Source of the DNA: an uncultured Alphaproteobacteria bacterium
Lineage (GTDB): Bacteria > Pseudomonadota > Alphaproteobacteria > RF32 > CAG-239
DNA length: 64,000 nucleotides
Reading direction: 5' to 3'
NCBI GenBank assembly: GCA_944392295.1
Contig: CALXWE010000007.1
Location: 1 to 64,000 of the forward strand
Positions 56,401 through 64,000 of the stretch are shown here, in pieces (within the stretch, counting starts at the first letter, position 1; every line of letters begins with the position of its first letter). The notes under the pieces were generated by a model. It did no database searches and had not been told where the DNA came from. It saw nothing but the letters and a program-made list of their open reading frames with translations. The translations under genes were made by a program, and so were the position numbers.

Positions 56401-57171
56401 TTAATTAAACTTTAATCGGTTCCAACCTTTAGGCTCTGTCTTTTCTGGTTTGGCAGTCGTTACGGCTGTACTCTGCGTATTATTTTTTTGCCAATTACGA
56501 ACAGGTGCCTGTTGCGCCTTAGAACGTACCAATGCTCTTTGTTCATCGTTTTGCGGTACACCTATCGGCAAAAGTTGAGTTAATAATGCCGGAGAAACAA
56601 AATTCATTTTTTTCTTTTCATAAGCCTCAATAACGGCATTTAATGTTGCCGAAGCCGGAGTTGCATTAAAAGCGTTGACGCTTCCACCATAAAATACTGC
56701 AAACGAATGGCAAGGCGATGAAAATAAAACATCGGTAAAATCAACACCTCTTATAAAGCGCAGCATAACACGCGGCTGAATAATGCATTGTGCAACAACG
56801 TTAGAAACATTTTCATCTTTTGCCAAAAATTCTCGAACAAACAAATCTATTTCCGGTTCACTGAGCATTCCGCAAAAGCCAGTAATTGCCATACCGTCAA
56901 TGGTATACCCCGTAAAACCTTCGGGAGTGGTTTCAATGGTATAACAAAAAGCCTGCTCGGCTTCTACAATATTTTTTAAGGCCGGTTTGGCAACAGTATC
57001 TTTTATACGCTGAGTTGCCTCGGGTCTTCCCTCGGGAGTTTCTTTTTTCTGCCAAGTCTGAGTTTTATCATCGGTGGTTTCAGTGCGCGGAAAAAGCGGA
57101 GACTGAGCTGCAACCGCCGCCGAATAAAGCGTGGTTAAAGTCATAATCGTTGCCATAAATTTTATATTCAT
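56401..57171 (-). CDS. Secreted protein of unknown function
   Basis: A 256-residue protein with a signal peptide (cleavage after AVAA, about 22). The mature part has a polar low-complexity stretch, a central domain with four cysteines (in QAFCYTI, TGFCGML, AQCIIQ and SSPCHSF) that may form disulfides, and a Lys/Thr/Gln-rich tail. Not recognised. The ribosome site GAGGAG is strong. It lies 51 nt downstream of the hpnD-like gene and may be in the same transcription unit. Confidence 0.65.
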   Translation of the reverse strand: MNIKFMATIMTLTTLYSAAVAAQSPLFPRTETTDDKTQTWQKKETPEGRPEATQRIKDTVAKPALKNIVEAEQAFCYTIETTPEGFTGYTIDGMAITGFCGMLSEPEIDLFVREFLAKDENVSNVVAQCIIQPRVMLRFIRGVDFTDVLFSSPCHSFAVFYGGSVNAFNATPASATLNAVIEAYEKKKMNFVSPALLTQLLPIGVPQNDEQRALVRSKAQQAPVRNWQKNNTQSTAVTTAKPEKTEPKGWNRLKFN

Positions 57172-57222
57172 TGGTTGCTCCTCTAATCAGTACCGTCGGC
57201 TCAACAAAAAGCAAGCATCTGG

Positions 57223-58056
57223 TTATTTATTAAACATAATTTTATAGGCAATTGACAATTTATCAATACCTTTTATATGAGGCTTAGGAGAAATTACTTC
57301 CCAGCCTCTGTTTTGCATAATATCAAAATAGCGTTTATAGATAAGTAAAATAATCTTTAAGGGTTTCATTTTTTTCTTATCTTCATTGGCAATTAATTTA
57401 AAAGATTCTTCAAAATCCTGTGCGGCTAATTTTGCCAGTTTTTCGCGCACGGATATTAAATTTTTATCGGTAATAACCGTTTTAGGGTCTGTTGAATTAA
57501 TATTGGCTTGTTCAAGTAACTCGGAAGGAATATATAAATGACCGGCAAGCGCATCATCTTTAATATCCTTTAAGACATTGGTAATTTGCATAGCTCTGCC
57601 GAAATGTTGCGACAAGCTGCGCATATTTTCCTCACTCATTCCGCCAATAACAGAAAGCATTATATAAGTCGGAATTTCTGCCGTACCGTAACAATACTTA
57701 TAAAAGGTTTCAAAATCAGGAGCCTGAAGCGGCTTAGGAAATTCCATCATTGCCGCTTTTAATATCTCCGAAAAATCTTCCTTTTTGATTTTAAAGCGCA
57801 TACAGTTTTTATAAATTTTACGTCCGATATCGGTTGCCGGAACCTTCTTTTCATAAATATTTTCCAGCTCTTGTTGCCAAGCCGTTAAAAGCTCTTTTTT
57901 TTCTTTATCCGGTAAATTCCCGTCAACCACATTATCAATATGGCGGCAAAAAGCATACAAAGTGTAAATAGCTTCCCTTTGTGCTTTAGGCAGTCCCTGC
58001 ACTCCCCAAAACAACGTAGCCTGTGATTTTCTTACCAACTTTCCTATCGAACTCAT
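57223..58056 (-). CDS. hpnD: Squalene/phytoene synthase family protein (HpnD-like)
   Basis: A 277-residue head-to-head prenyl synthase. Both aspartate motifs are intact: HIDNVVDG (D41 and D45) and NVLKDIKDDALAGHLYIP (D164 and D168), along with LYAFCRHID and YCYGTAEIP. In bacteria HpnD condenses two farnesyl diphosphates to presqualene diphosphate, the first step toward squalene and hopanoids. The start is directly after the stop of the hpnC-like gene (TAAATG). An HpnE-type oxidase and a squalene-hopene cyclase are not in the window. A phytoene synthase role cannot be excluded. Confidence 0.82.
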   Translation of the reverse strand: MSSIGKLVRKSQATLFWGVQGLPKAQREAIYTLYAFCRHIDNVVDGNLPDKEKKELLTAWQQELENIYEKKVPATDIGRKIYKNCMRFKIKKEDFSEILKAAMMEFPKPLQAPDFETFYKYCYGTAEIPTYIMLSVIGGMSEENMRSLSQHFGRAMQITNVLKDIKDDALAGHLYIPSELLEQANINSTDPKTVITDKNLISVREKLAKLAAQDFEESFKLIANEDKKKMKPLKIILLIYKRYFDIMQNRGWEVISPKPHIKGIDKLSIAYKIMFNK

Positions 58057-58809
58057 TTATATCCCTTCAGTATTTAATGATTTTGTTTTGGTAAACATCC
58101 ACTTAAACGTACCATATATCATTGCTTTAACATAGTCAATCACATCAAGCTCGGCACGTTTATTTTTGTTTATTTTTTTAAAAAATATTTTTGTTGCCGC
58201 TAAAGCAATGCAAACTCTCAGCCTAAAAAGATGACTATAAACAATCTGCGGCAATATACGTGATGATTTAAACAACCCTTTTACTTTTTCTACGTATAAA
58301 TTCTTATATTCTTCATCAGTTAAAAGCTCTAAATTTTCAGGCTTTTTATAATTACCGCTTACGTAATTATATACAAGTAAAGAAGCAACTCCCAGTGATG
58401 CAAACGGCAGATAAACCGATGGAGAAAGATTATTTAGCACCATAATCAAACGCACCATTGGCGAAACCGCCGATTGAAAATAATCTACCATCTGTGCCCA
58501 GGTTTTAAATTGTCCGTCATAAGAAGCCCGCACGGAAAAAACTTTAAAACAATCATTTAACAGGCTGAGTGACAAGTTTTGTTTAACAAAGTTAATCTGT
58601 AAATATTTTAATAAATTATTTTGAAAAGGACACGGGCGATAAATGCCTTTTTGCAATAAGGATATTTTTTTAAGTTTAATCTCGGTTGAGAGATTTTTAT
58701 CGGCGGCCATATTAATACCCAGTTCAAAAAAGCGCAGATAATTTTTTACCAAAGTTTTATATTCTTTGGGAGTAAAAAACAGAACATTATTACGCAAAAA
58801 ATTAAGCAT
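58057..58809 (-). CDS. HpnC-like protein with degenerate active site
   Basis: A 250-residue protein whose middle part, LSLLNDCFKVFSVR and WAQMVDYFQSAVSPMVRLI (about 82-122), matches the HpnC pattern in which D..Y.TW.ELL.YC..SA.PVGRL is conserved. The first aspartate motif (usually DDIAD) reads INMAAD (32-37). The second (usually QDVxxD) reads YVSGNYKKP (149-157). Most metal-binding aspartates are lost, so head-to-head synthase activity is unlikely. The ATG at 58809 lies 1 nt after the trmFO stop; TTG at 58821 is an alternative. It may be a partner subunit of the HpnD protein, or a decaying but still open gene. Confidence 0.6.
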   Translation of the reverse strand: MLNFLRNNVLFFTPKEYKTLVKNYLRFFELGINMAADKNLSTEIKLKKISLLQKGIYRPCPFQNNLLKYLQINFVKQNLSLSLLNDCFKVFSVRASYDGQFKTWAQMVDYFQSAVSPMVRLIMVLNNLSPSVYLPFASLGVASLLVYNYVSGNYKKPENLELLTDEEYKNLYVEKVKGLFKSSRILPQIVYSHLFRLRVCIALAATKIFFKKINKNKRAELDVIDYVKAMIYGTFKWMFTKTKSLNTEGI

Positions 58810-58810
58810 A

Positions 58811-60157
58811 TTAATATTCAAGAAACTTCTCCGTCCACGGCATTAAATCAGTCAAAGCTCTTTGGCAATAAGCTTCTTTGCGTTCCATACCTTTAAGTTT
58901 ACGATATTTACCTTTAGGAGTTAATTGTAACGGAAGTTCGGGAAATAGTCCAAAATTAATATTCATCGGCTGATAATCGTCAACATTCGTGGTATCCGCA
59001 AGATGCGCCAACATCGAACCCAAAGCCGAGGTTCTGGGCGGTAAAAGCGGAGTGTTGCCTTTTGTAAGTTCCGCAGCAAAATATCCGACCAATAAGCCGA
59101 TTGATGCACTTTCGACGTACCCCTCACAGCCGGTAATTTGTCCGGCAAACATAATGTGCGGATATTTTTTCATACGTAAAAATTCATCAAGCAGCAACGG
59201 ACTTTTAATAAATGTATTTTTATGGATACCGCCTAATCTGGCAAACTCGGCATTTTCAAGTCCGGGAATGGTTCTAAAAATTCTTTCTTGTTCTCCGTAC
59301 TTAAGCTTGGTTTGAAAACCGACAATATTACGTAAAGTATCTTCCTTATTATCCTGACGCAGTTGCACCACGGCATAGGGTTTTTCGCTTGAATGAGGAT
59401 TGGTAAGTCCGACAGGCTTCATCGGGCCAAACAGTAACGTATCGGCGCCGCGCTGTGCCATAACTTCAATCGGCAGACAACCGTCAAAATAATGAGCACT
59501 TTCAAAATCATGAAACTCTACCTTATCGGCTTGTAACAAAGCATCGACAAAGGCATAATATTGTTCTTTATTAAGTGGACAATTAATATAATCGCGCCCA
59601 TCACCCTTATCATAGCGAGATTGATACCAAGCCACATTAAAATCTATGCTGTCTTTGTAAACTACCGGAGCAATGGCATCATAAAAAGATAAGGTTTGAT
59701 TATCAATTTGTCCTAAAATGCTTTTAATTAAAGGTTCAGAAGTCAACGGACCGGTTGCTACGATTACCGGCTCCTGTGCGTTAATCGGTAACTCGGTAAT
59801 TTCTTGATGAACAATATTGATGTTAGGATGATTTTTTAATTTAGCGGTAACAAACTCTGCAAATGCGTTTCTGTCAACGGCCAAAGCACCGCCTGCCGGA
59901 ACTTTTGTAGCATCAGCCGCCTGCATAATAAGTGATTTTGACCTTCTTAATTCTTCATGCAGCAAGCCTACGGCATTATGTTCAAAATCATCGGAGCGCA
60001 AAGAGTTTGAACAAACTAATTCCGCAAAATCGGTATTTTTATGAGCCGGAGAAAATTTATCAGGCTTCATATCAAACAAAGTAACTTTAACACCACGTAT
60101 TGCCAACTGCCAAGCGGCTTCACTGCCGGCTAATCCGGCACCTATTACCCAAACCAT
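58811..60157 (-). CDS. trmFO: Methylenetetrahydrofolate-tRNA-(uracil-5-)-methyltransferase TrmFO
   Basis: TrmFO is an FAD- and folate-dependent enzyme that makes 5-methyluridine at position 54 of tRNA. The 448-residue protein starts with the Rossmann motif [12 protein letters not shown]. It continues with [22 protein letters not shown], which contains a catalytic cysteine, DRNAFAEFV, and [18 protein letters not shown] with the second cysteine. The ATG at 60157 is taken; the longer frame begins at TTG 60175. It shares the folate pool with FolA and ThyA encoded elsewhere in the window. The next gene begins 1 nt after its stop. Confidence 0.95.
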   Translation of the reverse strand: MVWVIGAGLAGSEAAWQLAIRGVKVTLFDMKPDKFSPAHKNTDFAELVCSNSLRSDDFEHNAVGLLHEELRRSKSLIMQAADATKVPAGGALAVDRNAFAEFVTAKLKNHPNINIVHQEITELPINAQEPVIVATGPLTSEPLIKSILGQIDNQTLSFYDAIAPVVYKDSIDFNVAWYQSRYDKGDGRDYINCPLNKEQYYAFVDALLQADKVEFHDFESAHYFDGCLPIEVMAQRGADTLLFGPMKPVGLTNPHSSEKPYAVVQLRQDNKEDTLRNIVGFQTKLKYGEQERIFRTIPGLENAEFARLGGIHKNTFIKSPLLLDEFLRMKKYPHIMFAGQITGCEGYVESASIGLLVGYFAAELTKGNTPLLPPRTSALGSMLAHLADTTNVDDYQPMNINFGLFPELPLQLTPKGKYRKLKGMERKEAYCQRALTDLMPWTEKFLEY

Positions 60158-60301
60158 ATTTTCTTCAAACCTCAAATTAGATTATTTTGTTTGGTTGTAC
60201 CTGTTTTAGGTTAAAAAGTAAACAAAAAAGTCTGGATATTTATTAAACTTTTTTTAAGGCAATGAATGTTAGTATTAGTTATTAATGTTTGAGGAATTAA
60301 C

Positions 60302-61345
60302 ATGAAAAGAACTTGGTTGTTAGTATTACTCTTGTACGCAGGCAATGCTCTGGCGGCAGATCCGCGTGCCGTGCCCATCAACTTAACCGGCACGGACAAT
60401 TCTGCTCCGGGGCAATCACCAGCCCCGATTATGGCTGACGAAGATTTAAATTTTTCGCCGACGGTTGATGCCTTTGGCGAAGCTGTAAATTTAAATTCGG
60501 CTCCGCTTCCGGCAAGTGTGCAGAATTCTGCAGCTGACAACATTACCGTCAACACACGGCAAAGCTTGAGTGAAAATATTAAAGAAAACGCTCCGGCAGA
60601 TATTCAAAATACAGAAAATCCGAGCAACAGCACGAACTGGGTCGGTCAAATTATTTCCACAGCCAAAGATACATTAAAAAATTCCAATCAAGAATCTAAC
60701 CATCTTGCCAATATGCTTGAACAAAGCCAAGGTCAAAACAAACGCTCCAATGCGTCGGTATTTGATATATCTGGCGTAATGCTCAGAATGTCATATAAAC
60801 AGGCAGAAGAAACACTAAACAAGCGTGGTTACCGCAAGACCGTTCAAAAAATGGATATTCCCAATTTCATCAGATGGCGCAATGAAGAAAAATGCCGTAA
60901 TCAAGGTGTAATCGGTTATGAAAGGCTTGAAAATTGCGTAACCAAATTAGCTCAAAAAGAGCATTATCAATTTATATCCGAGGCGACTTTTAATAAGTTT
61001 GACACCAAAGAAACGGTAAAGATTTTTCTTACCAGCACCTTTACCAACAATAAAATTTACAAAATAACCTACCGCTCCGAGGCTGCCAACTTAACCGGCA
61101 ACAGTGCCAAGGCTATGTATTTGCGCAACATTAAGGTTTACGATTTTTGGAAAAAGATAAACCAAAAATACGGCGTACCCGATAACAAAGACGACGTTAT
61201 GTGGGGTTTGGGCGGCAACAAGCCGTATATGCGCGCCGCCACCGGATTTTTAGTTTTGGAAGATAATATGCTTCGTGAGCTAGATTACACAAGAATGTCG
61301 CGTGAAGACCAACGTTTTATGAATACCGATTTATACACTTTCTAG
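60302..61345 (+). CDS. Secreted protein of unknown function
   Basis: A 347-residue protein with a signal peptide (cleavage after ALAA, about 19). A disordered Asn/Ala/Pro-rich stretch (about 20-135) and a folded C-terminal domain (about 155-347) follow. The domain begins VMLRMSYKQAEETLNKRGYRK, a pattern like small helix-strand recognition repeats, and contains two cysteines in EEKCRNQG and LENCVTK. Not recognised. GAGG precedes the ATG. It is 12 nt upstream of the chpT-like gene and likely cotranscribed with it. Confidence 0.65.
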   Translation: MKRTWLLVLLLYAGNALAADPRAVPINLTGTDNSAPGQSPAPIMADEDLNFSPTVDAFGEAVNLNSAPLPASVQNSAADNITVNTRQSLSENIKENAPADIQNTENPSNSTNWVGQIISTAKDTLKNSNQESNHLANMLEQSQGQNKRSNASVFDISGVMLRMSYKQAEETLNKRGYRKTVQKMDIPNFIRWRNEEKCRNQGVIGYERLENCVTKLAQKEHYQFISEATFNKFDTKETVKIFLTSTFTNNKIYKITYRSEAANLTGNSAKAMYLRNIKVYDFWKKINQKYGVPDNKDDVMWGLGGNKPYMRAATGFLVLEDNMLRELDYTRMSREDQRFMNTDLYTF

Positions 61346-61357
61346 GATTTTTAAGCC

Positions 61358-61975
61358 ATGACCAATAAATTACCGTCTCAAACCGTAAGTGAATTAATAT
61401 GCACACGTATCAGCCACGATTTAATCGGCAATATCGGAGCCGTAGCCAATGCCGTAGAGCTGATGGACGATGACCCTGAAAGCGTAAGCGATGTAAAACC
61501 CATTTTGGAGGTAAGCTCTCAAACATTAACCGCCAGATTAAAATTTTTCCGTCTGGCATTCGGTTTAAAAAATACCGGCATTAAAAATATTACGGAAATT
61601 ACCGAAGCTGCCGAAAAATATATAGCAACAATCGGCAGTCGCACCTCCCCCATCACCATGGAATTTAATATTAAGACCCCGCAACTTTATAAATTTATAT
61701 TGCTTGGTATTATGATAATGGGAGATGTATTTATCCGCGGCGGAAAGCTGGAAATAAACGAAAGTGAGCAAGGCTTAGAAATATGTGCTGAAAGCTCATC
61801 AGCCTTATCAGAGAGTAAATTAAAGAGCTTAAAAGGCGTATTGCAAGGTATTGTTCCCGAAGATAATCCGGCACAATCCGCACCATTGTTTTATATGATG
61901 AGCTTGCTTGAAGATTCTAACATCAACATTAATCTGGAATATTCGGCAAATTATGCCAAACTCACGATTGCTTGA
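61358..61975 (+). CDS. chpT: ChpT-like histidine phosphotransferase
   Basis: A 205-residue homologue of the alphaproteobacterial phosphotransferase ChpT. ChpT passes phosphate from the hybrid kinase CckA to CtrA and CpdR and so steers the cell cycle. The phospho-accepting His lies in CTRISHDLIGNIGAVANAVEL (about 15-35), and ARLKFFRLAFG ends the two-helix dimerisation part. The rest is a degenerate ATPase-like domain lacking ATP-binding boxes, as expected. AGGA is upstream of the ATG. Its 3' end overlaps a convergent gene by 14 nt. cckA and ctrA are not in the window. Confidence 0.82.
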   Translation: MTNKLPSQTVSELICTRISHDLIGNIGAVANAVELMDDDPESVSDVKPILEVSSQTLTARLKFFRLAFGLKNTGIKNITEITEAAEKYIATIGSRTSPITMEFNIKTPQLYKFILLGIMIMGDVFIRGGKLEINESEQGLEICAESSSALSESKLKSLKGVLQGIVPEDNPAQSAPLFYMMSLLEDSNININLEYSANYAKLTIA

Positions 61976-62369
61976 TCCATTCTTTCCAAGGCTTACCGTT
62001 AATAATTAAATCTTTAACCAAGGGCTTGGCCTGACCTCGCACGACAAAGAGCATATCAACTTTTAAGTTTTCGGACATAAGTTGGTTATCCAGTTTTTTT
62101 GCATCAAACTCCGGTAAATAATAGCGATAAGTTGCGGCAAACAATTCTGTCGGGCAGATATTGCCGGAAAACTGAGAACAATCAGTATCTCCCCAAACCG
62201 GGCGCAGGTGTAAATAATGTCCCGATAACAAATCTTGAGGGTCAAAGCCGGTCATTCTGACAACAACCGTTTTTTCCGATTTAAGCTCGTGTTCGGTATA
62301 TAAAGTCCAAGCCAACAAAAAAACAATCGGCAACATCAGAAAAAATACCAATAAACGTTTAACGTACAT
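61962..62369 (-). CDS. GDYXXLXY family membrane-anchored protein
   Basis: A 135-residue protein with an N-terminal membrane anchor (about 5-22) and a periplasmic domain carrying the family motif in the form SGHYLHLRP (usually GDYxxLxY). This family is typically encoded beside DUF2157 membrane proteins, as here. ATG at 62369 has GGGAGAA upstream; ATG at 62384 overlaps that site. The gene overlaps the DUF2157 gene by 11 nt and the chpT-like gene on the other strand. Function unknown. Confidence 0.78.
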   Translation of the reverse strand: MYVKRLLVFFLMLPIVFLLAWTLYTEHELKSEKTVVVRMTGFDPQDLLSGHYLHLRPVWGDTDCSQFSGNICPTELFAATYRYYLPEFDAKKLDNQLMSENLKVDMLFVVRGQAKPLVKDLIINGKPWKEWIKQS

Positions 62370-63471
62370 TTTTTGTTCTCCCATTTAAAACCGCCCCCAA
62401 TTTGACCGATGATAAAGCAACTATTACAACCAGTAAGCCAAAAGTGATTAAACCCAACCCTGACGATAACAGACTTTCAAATATATCTGAGAATAATGCT
62501 AAAATTCGCCAAACTGCCAAGAATATAACAAGACTTAAGTATTTATTTTTTTGGTAACGATACGCATAATAACCGCTCACCGACAAAGCTGCGAAAGTAA
62601 TAAAGAAGTAAATGTTAAACAGCGTGCTGATAAAAAGCAACAGCATGATTAACGGAATAAACTTATTGTTCGGTCCTTTGTAATCCAAATAAAAAGACAA
62701 TAAAACCTGAAGCAATGGTATAGCAAGCAAAGCCATAACTTCTCCATTGTGATAATCTATGGCAGAAAATCCGCGCCAAGTTAAGCTACTGCCGGCATCG
62801 GCATCGGCAAACATGGATGCCGCACATATAGTAATAACGATGATTAAAACCGATTTTATGTTCTTAAATTTATCACTGCCGCCCAGCGACAAAAATTGAT
62901 ATACCAATACCCAAGCAAGCAGCCATATTAGATACGGAGATTCATCCCACAATTCATTAACTTTTTGCACAAAAGGCAAGTAAAACAAGCTATCAAAAGC
63001 CGAAAGCCACATAATCGGAATAACCAGACAAGACAAAAAAGGCTTTTTAGTAAAAAACAGTAAAGGAAACACCAAAAACGACCATAACAAAAAAGCTGAT
63101 AAATCATTAGATTGTAATTGGTAGATTTGCGCAATTAAGCCGATTGAAGCCAATACGAGCAAAGCAAAGAAGAATAACGCTCCTTCAAAAAGCAAATTTT
63201 TATTACGGTCTGCGGCAAACAATACCGTAACAGCCGTAACCAGCAAGAGCGAAAAATCTGCCGACAGTTTACAAATCGGCGATATAGCATCCCAATTAGC
63301 AGCAACGACAGACACAATCCCTGCCCCAATAAAGAATACCCCCAACGCAATAAAAATGTATAATAAATAAGGCTTAGTTGCATTCGATTCGTAAATAGAT
63401 AAGGCCTGAGCCTGTTTAGATGATATTAAGCCGGCTTTTTGCCAAGCGACAATTTTATTTTGGATATTCAT
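62359..63471 (-). CDS. DUF2157 polytopic membrane protein
   Basis: A 370-residue protein with a short soluble N-terminus (IVAWQKAGLISSKQAQAL, the DUF2157 signature) followed by about ten hydrophobic helices, beginning IFIALGVFFIGAGIVSVVAANWD. It forms a two-gene unit with the GDYXXLXY gene, with which it overlaps. The pair is common in proteobacteria but has no established function. GGAGG is upstream of the ATG. Confidence 0.82.
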   Translation of the reverse strand: MNIQNKIVAWQKAGLISSKQAQALSIYESNATKPYLLYIFIALGVFFIGAGIVSVVAANWDAISPICKLSADFSLLLVTAVTVLFAADRNKNLLFEGALFFFALLVLASIGLIAQIYQLQSNDLSAFLLWSFLVFPLLFFTKKPFLSCLVIPIMWLSAFDSLFYLPFVQKVNELWDESPYLIWLLAWVLVYQFLSLGGSDKFKNIKSVLIIVITICAASMFADADAGSSLTWRGFSAIDYHNGEVMALLAIPLLQVLLSFYLDYKGPNNKFIPLIMLLLFISTLFNIYFFITFAALSVSGYYAYRYQKNKYLSLVIFLAVWRILALFSDIFESLLSSGLGLITFGLLVVIVALSSVKLGAVLNGRTKNVR

Positions 63472-63633
63472 AAAGCGACCCTCCTTATATGTAGGCTAAA
63501 GCATAAATAAGTAAAAACAAGCCTAAAGATAAACTACCCCCAATTTTCACCGCCATTCCTTTTAAAGTTGCAAAAAAAAACGGTTTATGATTTCGTTTAA
63601 GGCCATTTAACGAACAAAACTCGGAGATTTTAG

Positions 63634-63834
63634 ATGAAATTTAATCAACTTGGACGGTCATTCTTCCGTAAAATGGTGCAGATACGCAGCAATTTTGTGA
63701 CGACGTGTACAATAAAAGGTACACGAGGAGCAAAATTGCAAGAGAATGCGACTTTTTCCGGAAGTTTGGAGAAGAGTTTAGATAAAGTCGTTTCTAGTGG
63801 AGAAAAAATTTTAGTGTACACAAAAAGTACATGA
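63634..63834 (+). CDS. Doubtful small ORF or leader before the pilin gene
   Basis: An open frame of 66 codons with GGAG 7 nt upstream, whose TGA overlaps the ATG of the pilin gene (ATGA at 63831). That arrangement suggests translational coupling. The predicted peptide is basic and polar and not recognised. The same stretch holds a large RNA hairpin (63689-63739), so it may instead be, or also be, a regulatory leader. Coding status is undecided. Confidence 0.35.
   Translation: MKFNQLGRSFFRKMVQIRSNFVTTCTIKGTRGAKLQENATFSGSLEKSLDKVVSSGEKILVYTKST
63689..63739 (+). promoter_or_regulatory. Two-stage hairpin in the pilin leader
   Basis: Outer stem GCAATTTTG / CAAAATTGC (63689-63697 with 63731-63739), internal loop, inner stem GTGTAC / GTACAC (63705-63710 with 63719-63724). 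A further GTGTACAC palindrome occurs near 63814-63821. No U run follows, so it is not a simple terminator. Confidence 0.5.
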
Positions 63835-64000
63835 ATTTTTTTCAGTACCGTAAAACGGCTTTAGATGAGCACTTATACAAACTTTCCGCCGGAAGAAGTA
63901 TGGTCGAAATGCTCGGAGTACTCGCTATCATTGGAGTACTTTCCGTCGGTGCTATTAGCGGATATTCTAAGGCAATGATGAAGTATAAACTTAATAAACA
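63831..64000 (+). CDS. Type IV pilin-like protein, N-terminal part (runs off window)
   Basis: Only the first 56 codons are present. A leader of about 20 residues ends in SAG, followed by RSMVEMLGVLAIIGVLSVGA, the class III prepilin pattern: cleavage after Gly, Glu at +5 and a hydrophobic helix of about 20. The usual Phe or Met at +1 is Arg. The protein is probably a pseudopilin or pilin assembled by a type II secretion or type IV pilus system. No close ribosome site is seen; the ATG overlaps the stop of the upstream small ORF. Confidence 0.75.
   Translation, partial: MNFFQYRKTALDEHLYKLSAGRSMVEMLGVLAIIGVLSVGAISGYSKAMMKYKLNK

Noticed and set aside
58810-58821. TTG start of the HpnC-like gene at 58821
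   Set aside because: Possible, but the ATG at 58809 directly after the trmFO stop is simpler and loses only four residues.

Overview
The window is an AT-rich bacterial chromosome segment. It most likely comes from an anaerobic, probably gut-associated alphaproteobacterium. The alphaproteobacterial signs are a ChpT-type histidine phosphotransferase, a long-linker FtsZ, an M16 processing-type peptidase and a squalene-synthase pair of the hopanoid type. The anaerobic signs are a one-subunit pyruvate:ferredoxin oxidoreductase (NifJ) and [FeFe]-hydrogenase maturases HydG and HydF. No rRNA, complete tRNA, CRISPR array, transposase or prophage module was recognised. The taxonomic placement is inference.

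Layout. 1-395: two near-identical 103-bp repeats with hairpins. 396-5801 (minus): operon tatD-tcdA-hydF paralogue-hydF-hydG. 5802-8604: gene-poor stretch, Nudix hydrolase, glycosyltransferase, small membrane protein. 8658-15577: elbB, M16 peptidase, AlbA_2 protein, rnhA, nitroreductase, small lipoprotein, argS. 15707-20053 (minus): RND efflux pump and its membrane-fusion lipoprotein. 20261-23703: two large orphan proteins (one alpha/beta-hydrolase-like, one RelA/SpoT-like) flanking ybaK. 23799-27359: nifJ. 28268-29631 (minus): folA-thyA. 29796-36961 (plus): a shortened division and cell-wall cluster mraY-ftsW-murB-ftsQ-ftsA, then ftsZ behind its own terminator. 37123-40606: secreted unknowns, alpha/beta hydrolase, cysE, trmJ. 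40665-47098 (minus): glycogen operon glgB-glgX-malQ. 47287-53958: DUF2934 protein, DUF4139 protein, aldo/keto reductase, a tiny HTH gene behind a structured leader RNA, BOF protein, HdeD-like protein, split-Nudix protein. 53955-60157 (minus, with one plus-strand DUF192 lipoprotein): recJ, unknown secreted protein, hpnD and a degenerate hpnC-like gene, trmFO. 60302-63471: secreted unknown plus chpT-like gene, then DUF2157 with GDYXXLXY protein. 63634-64000: leader ORF and the start of a type IV pilin-like gene that runs off the window.

How it fits together. NifJ would supply reduced ferredoxin and HydG/HydF would mature an [FeFe] hydrogenase that disposes of the electrons. The glycogen operon would mobilise stored glucan to feed this. 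FolA, ThyA and TrmFO share the folate one-carbon pool. The division cluster and ChpT belong to growth and cell-cycle control. Convergent gene pairs are usually separated by a single strong hairpin that can terminate both strands.

Most unusual items: a HydF paralogue that has lost its iron-sulfur ligands and GTPase G3 motif; an HpnC-like protein that has lost its aspartate motifs; a leader RNA of about 160 nt with promoter and terminator in front of a tiny HTH gene; a Nudix protein with an insertion inside its Nudix box; and the hairpin-bearing leader before a non-standard pilin.
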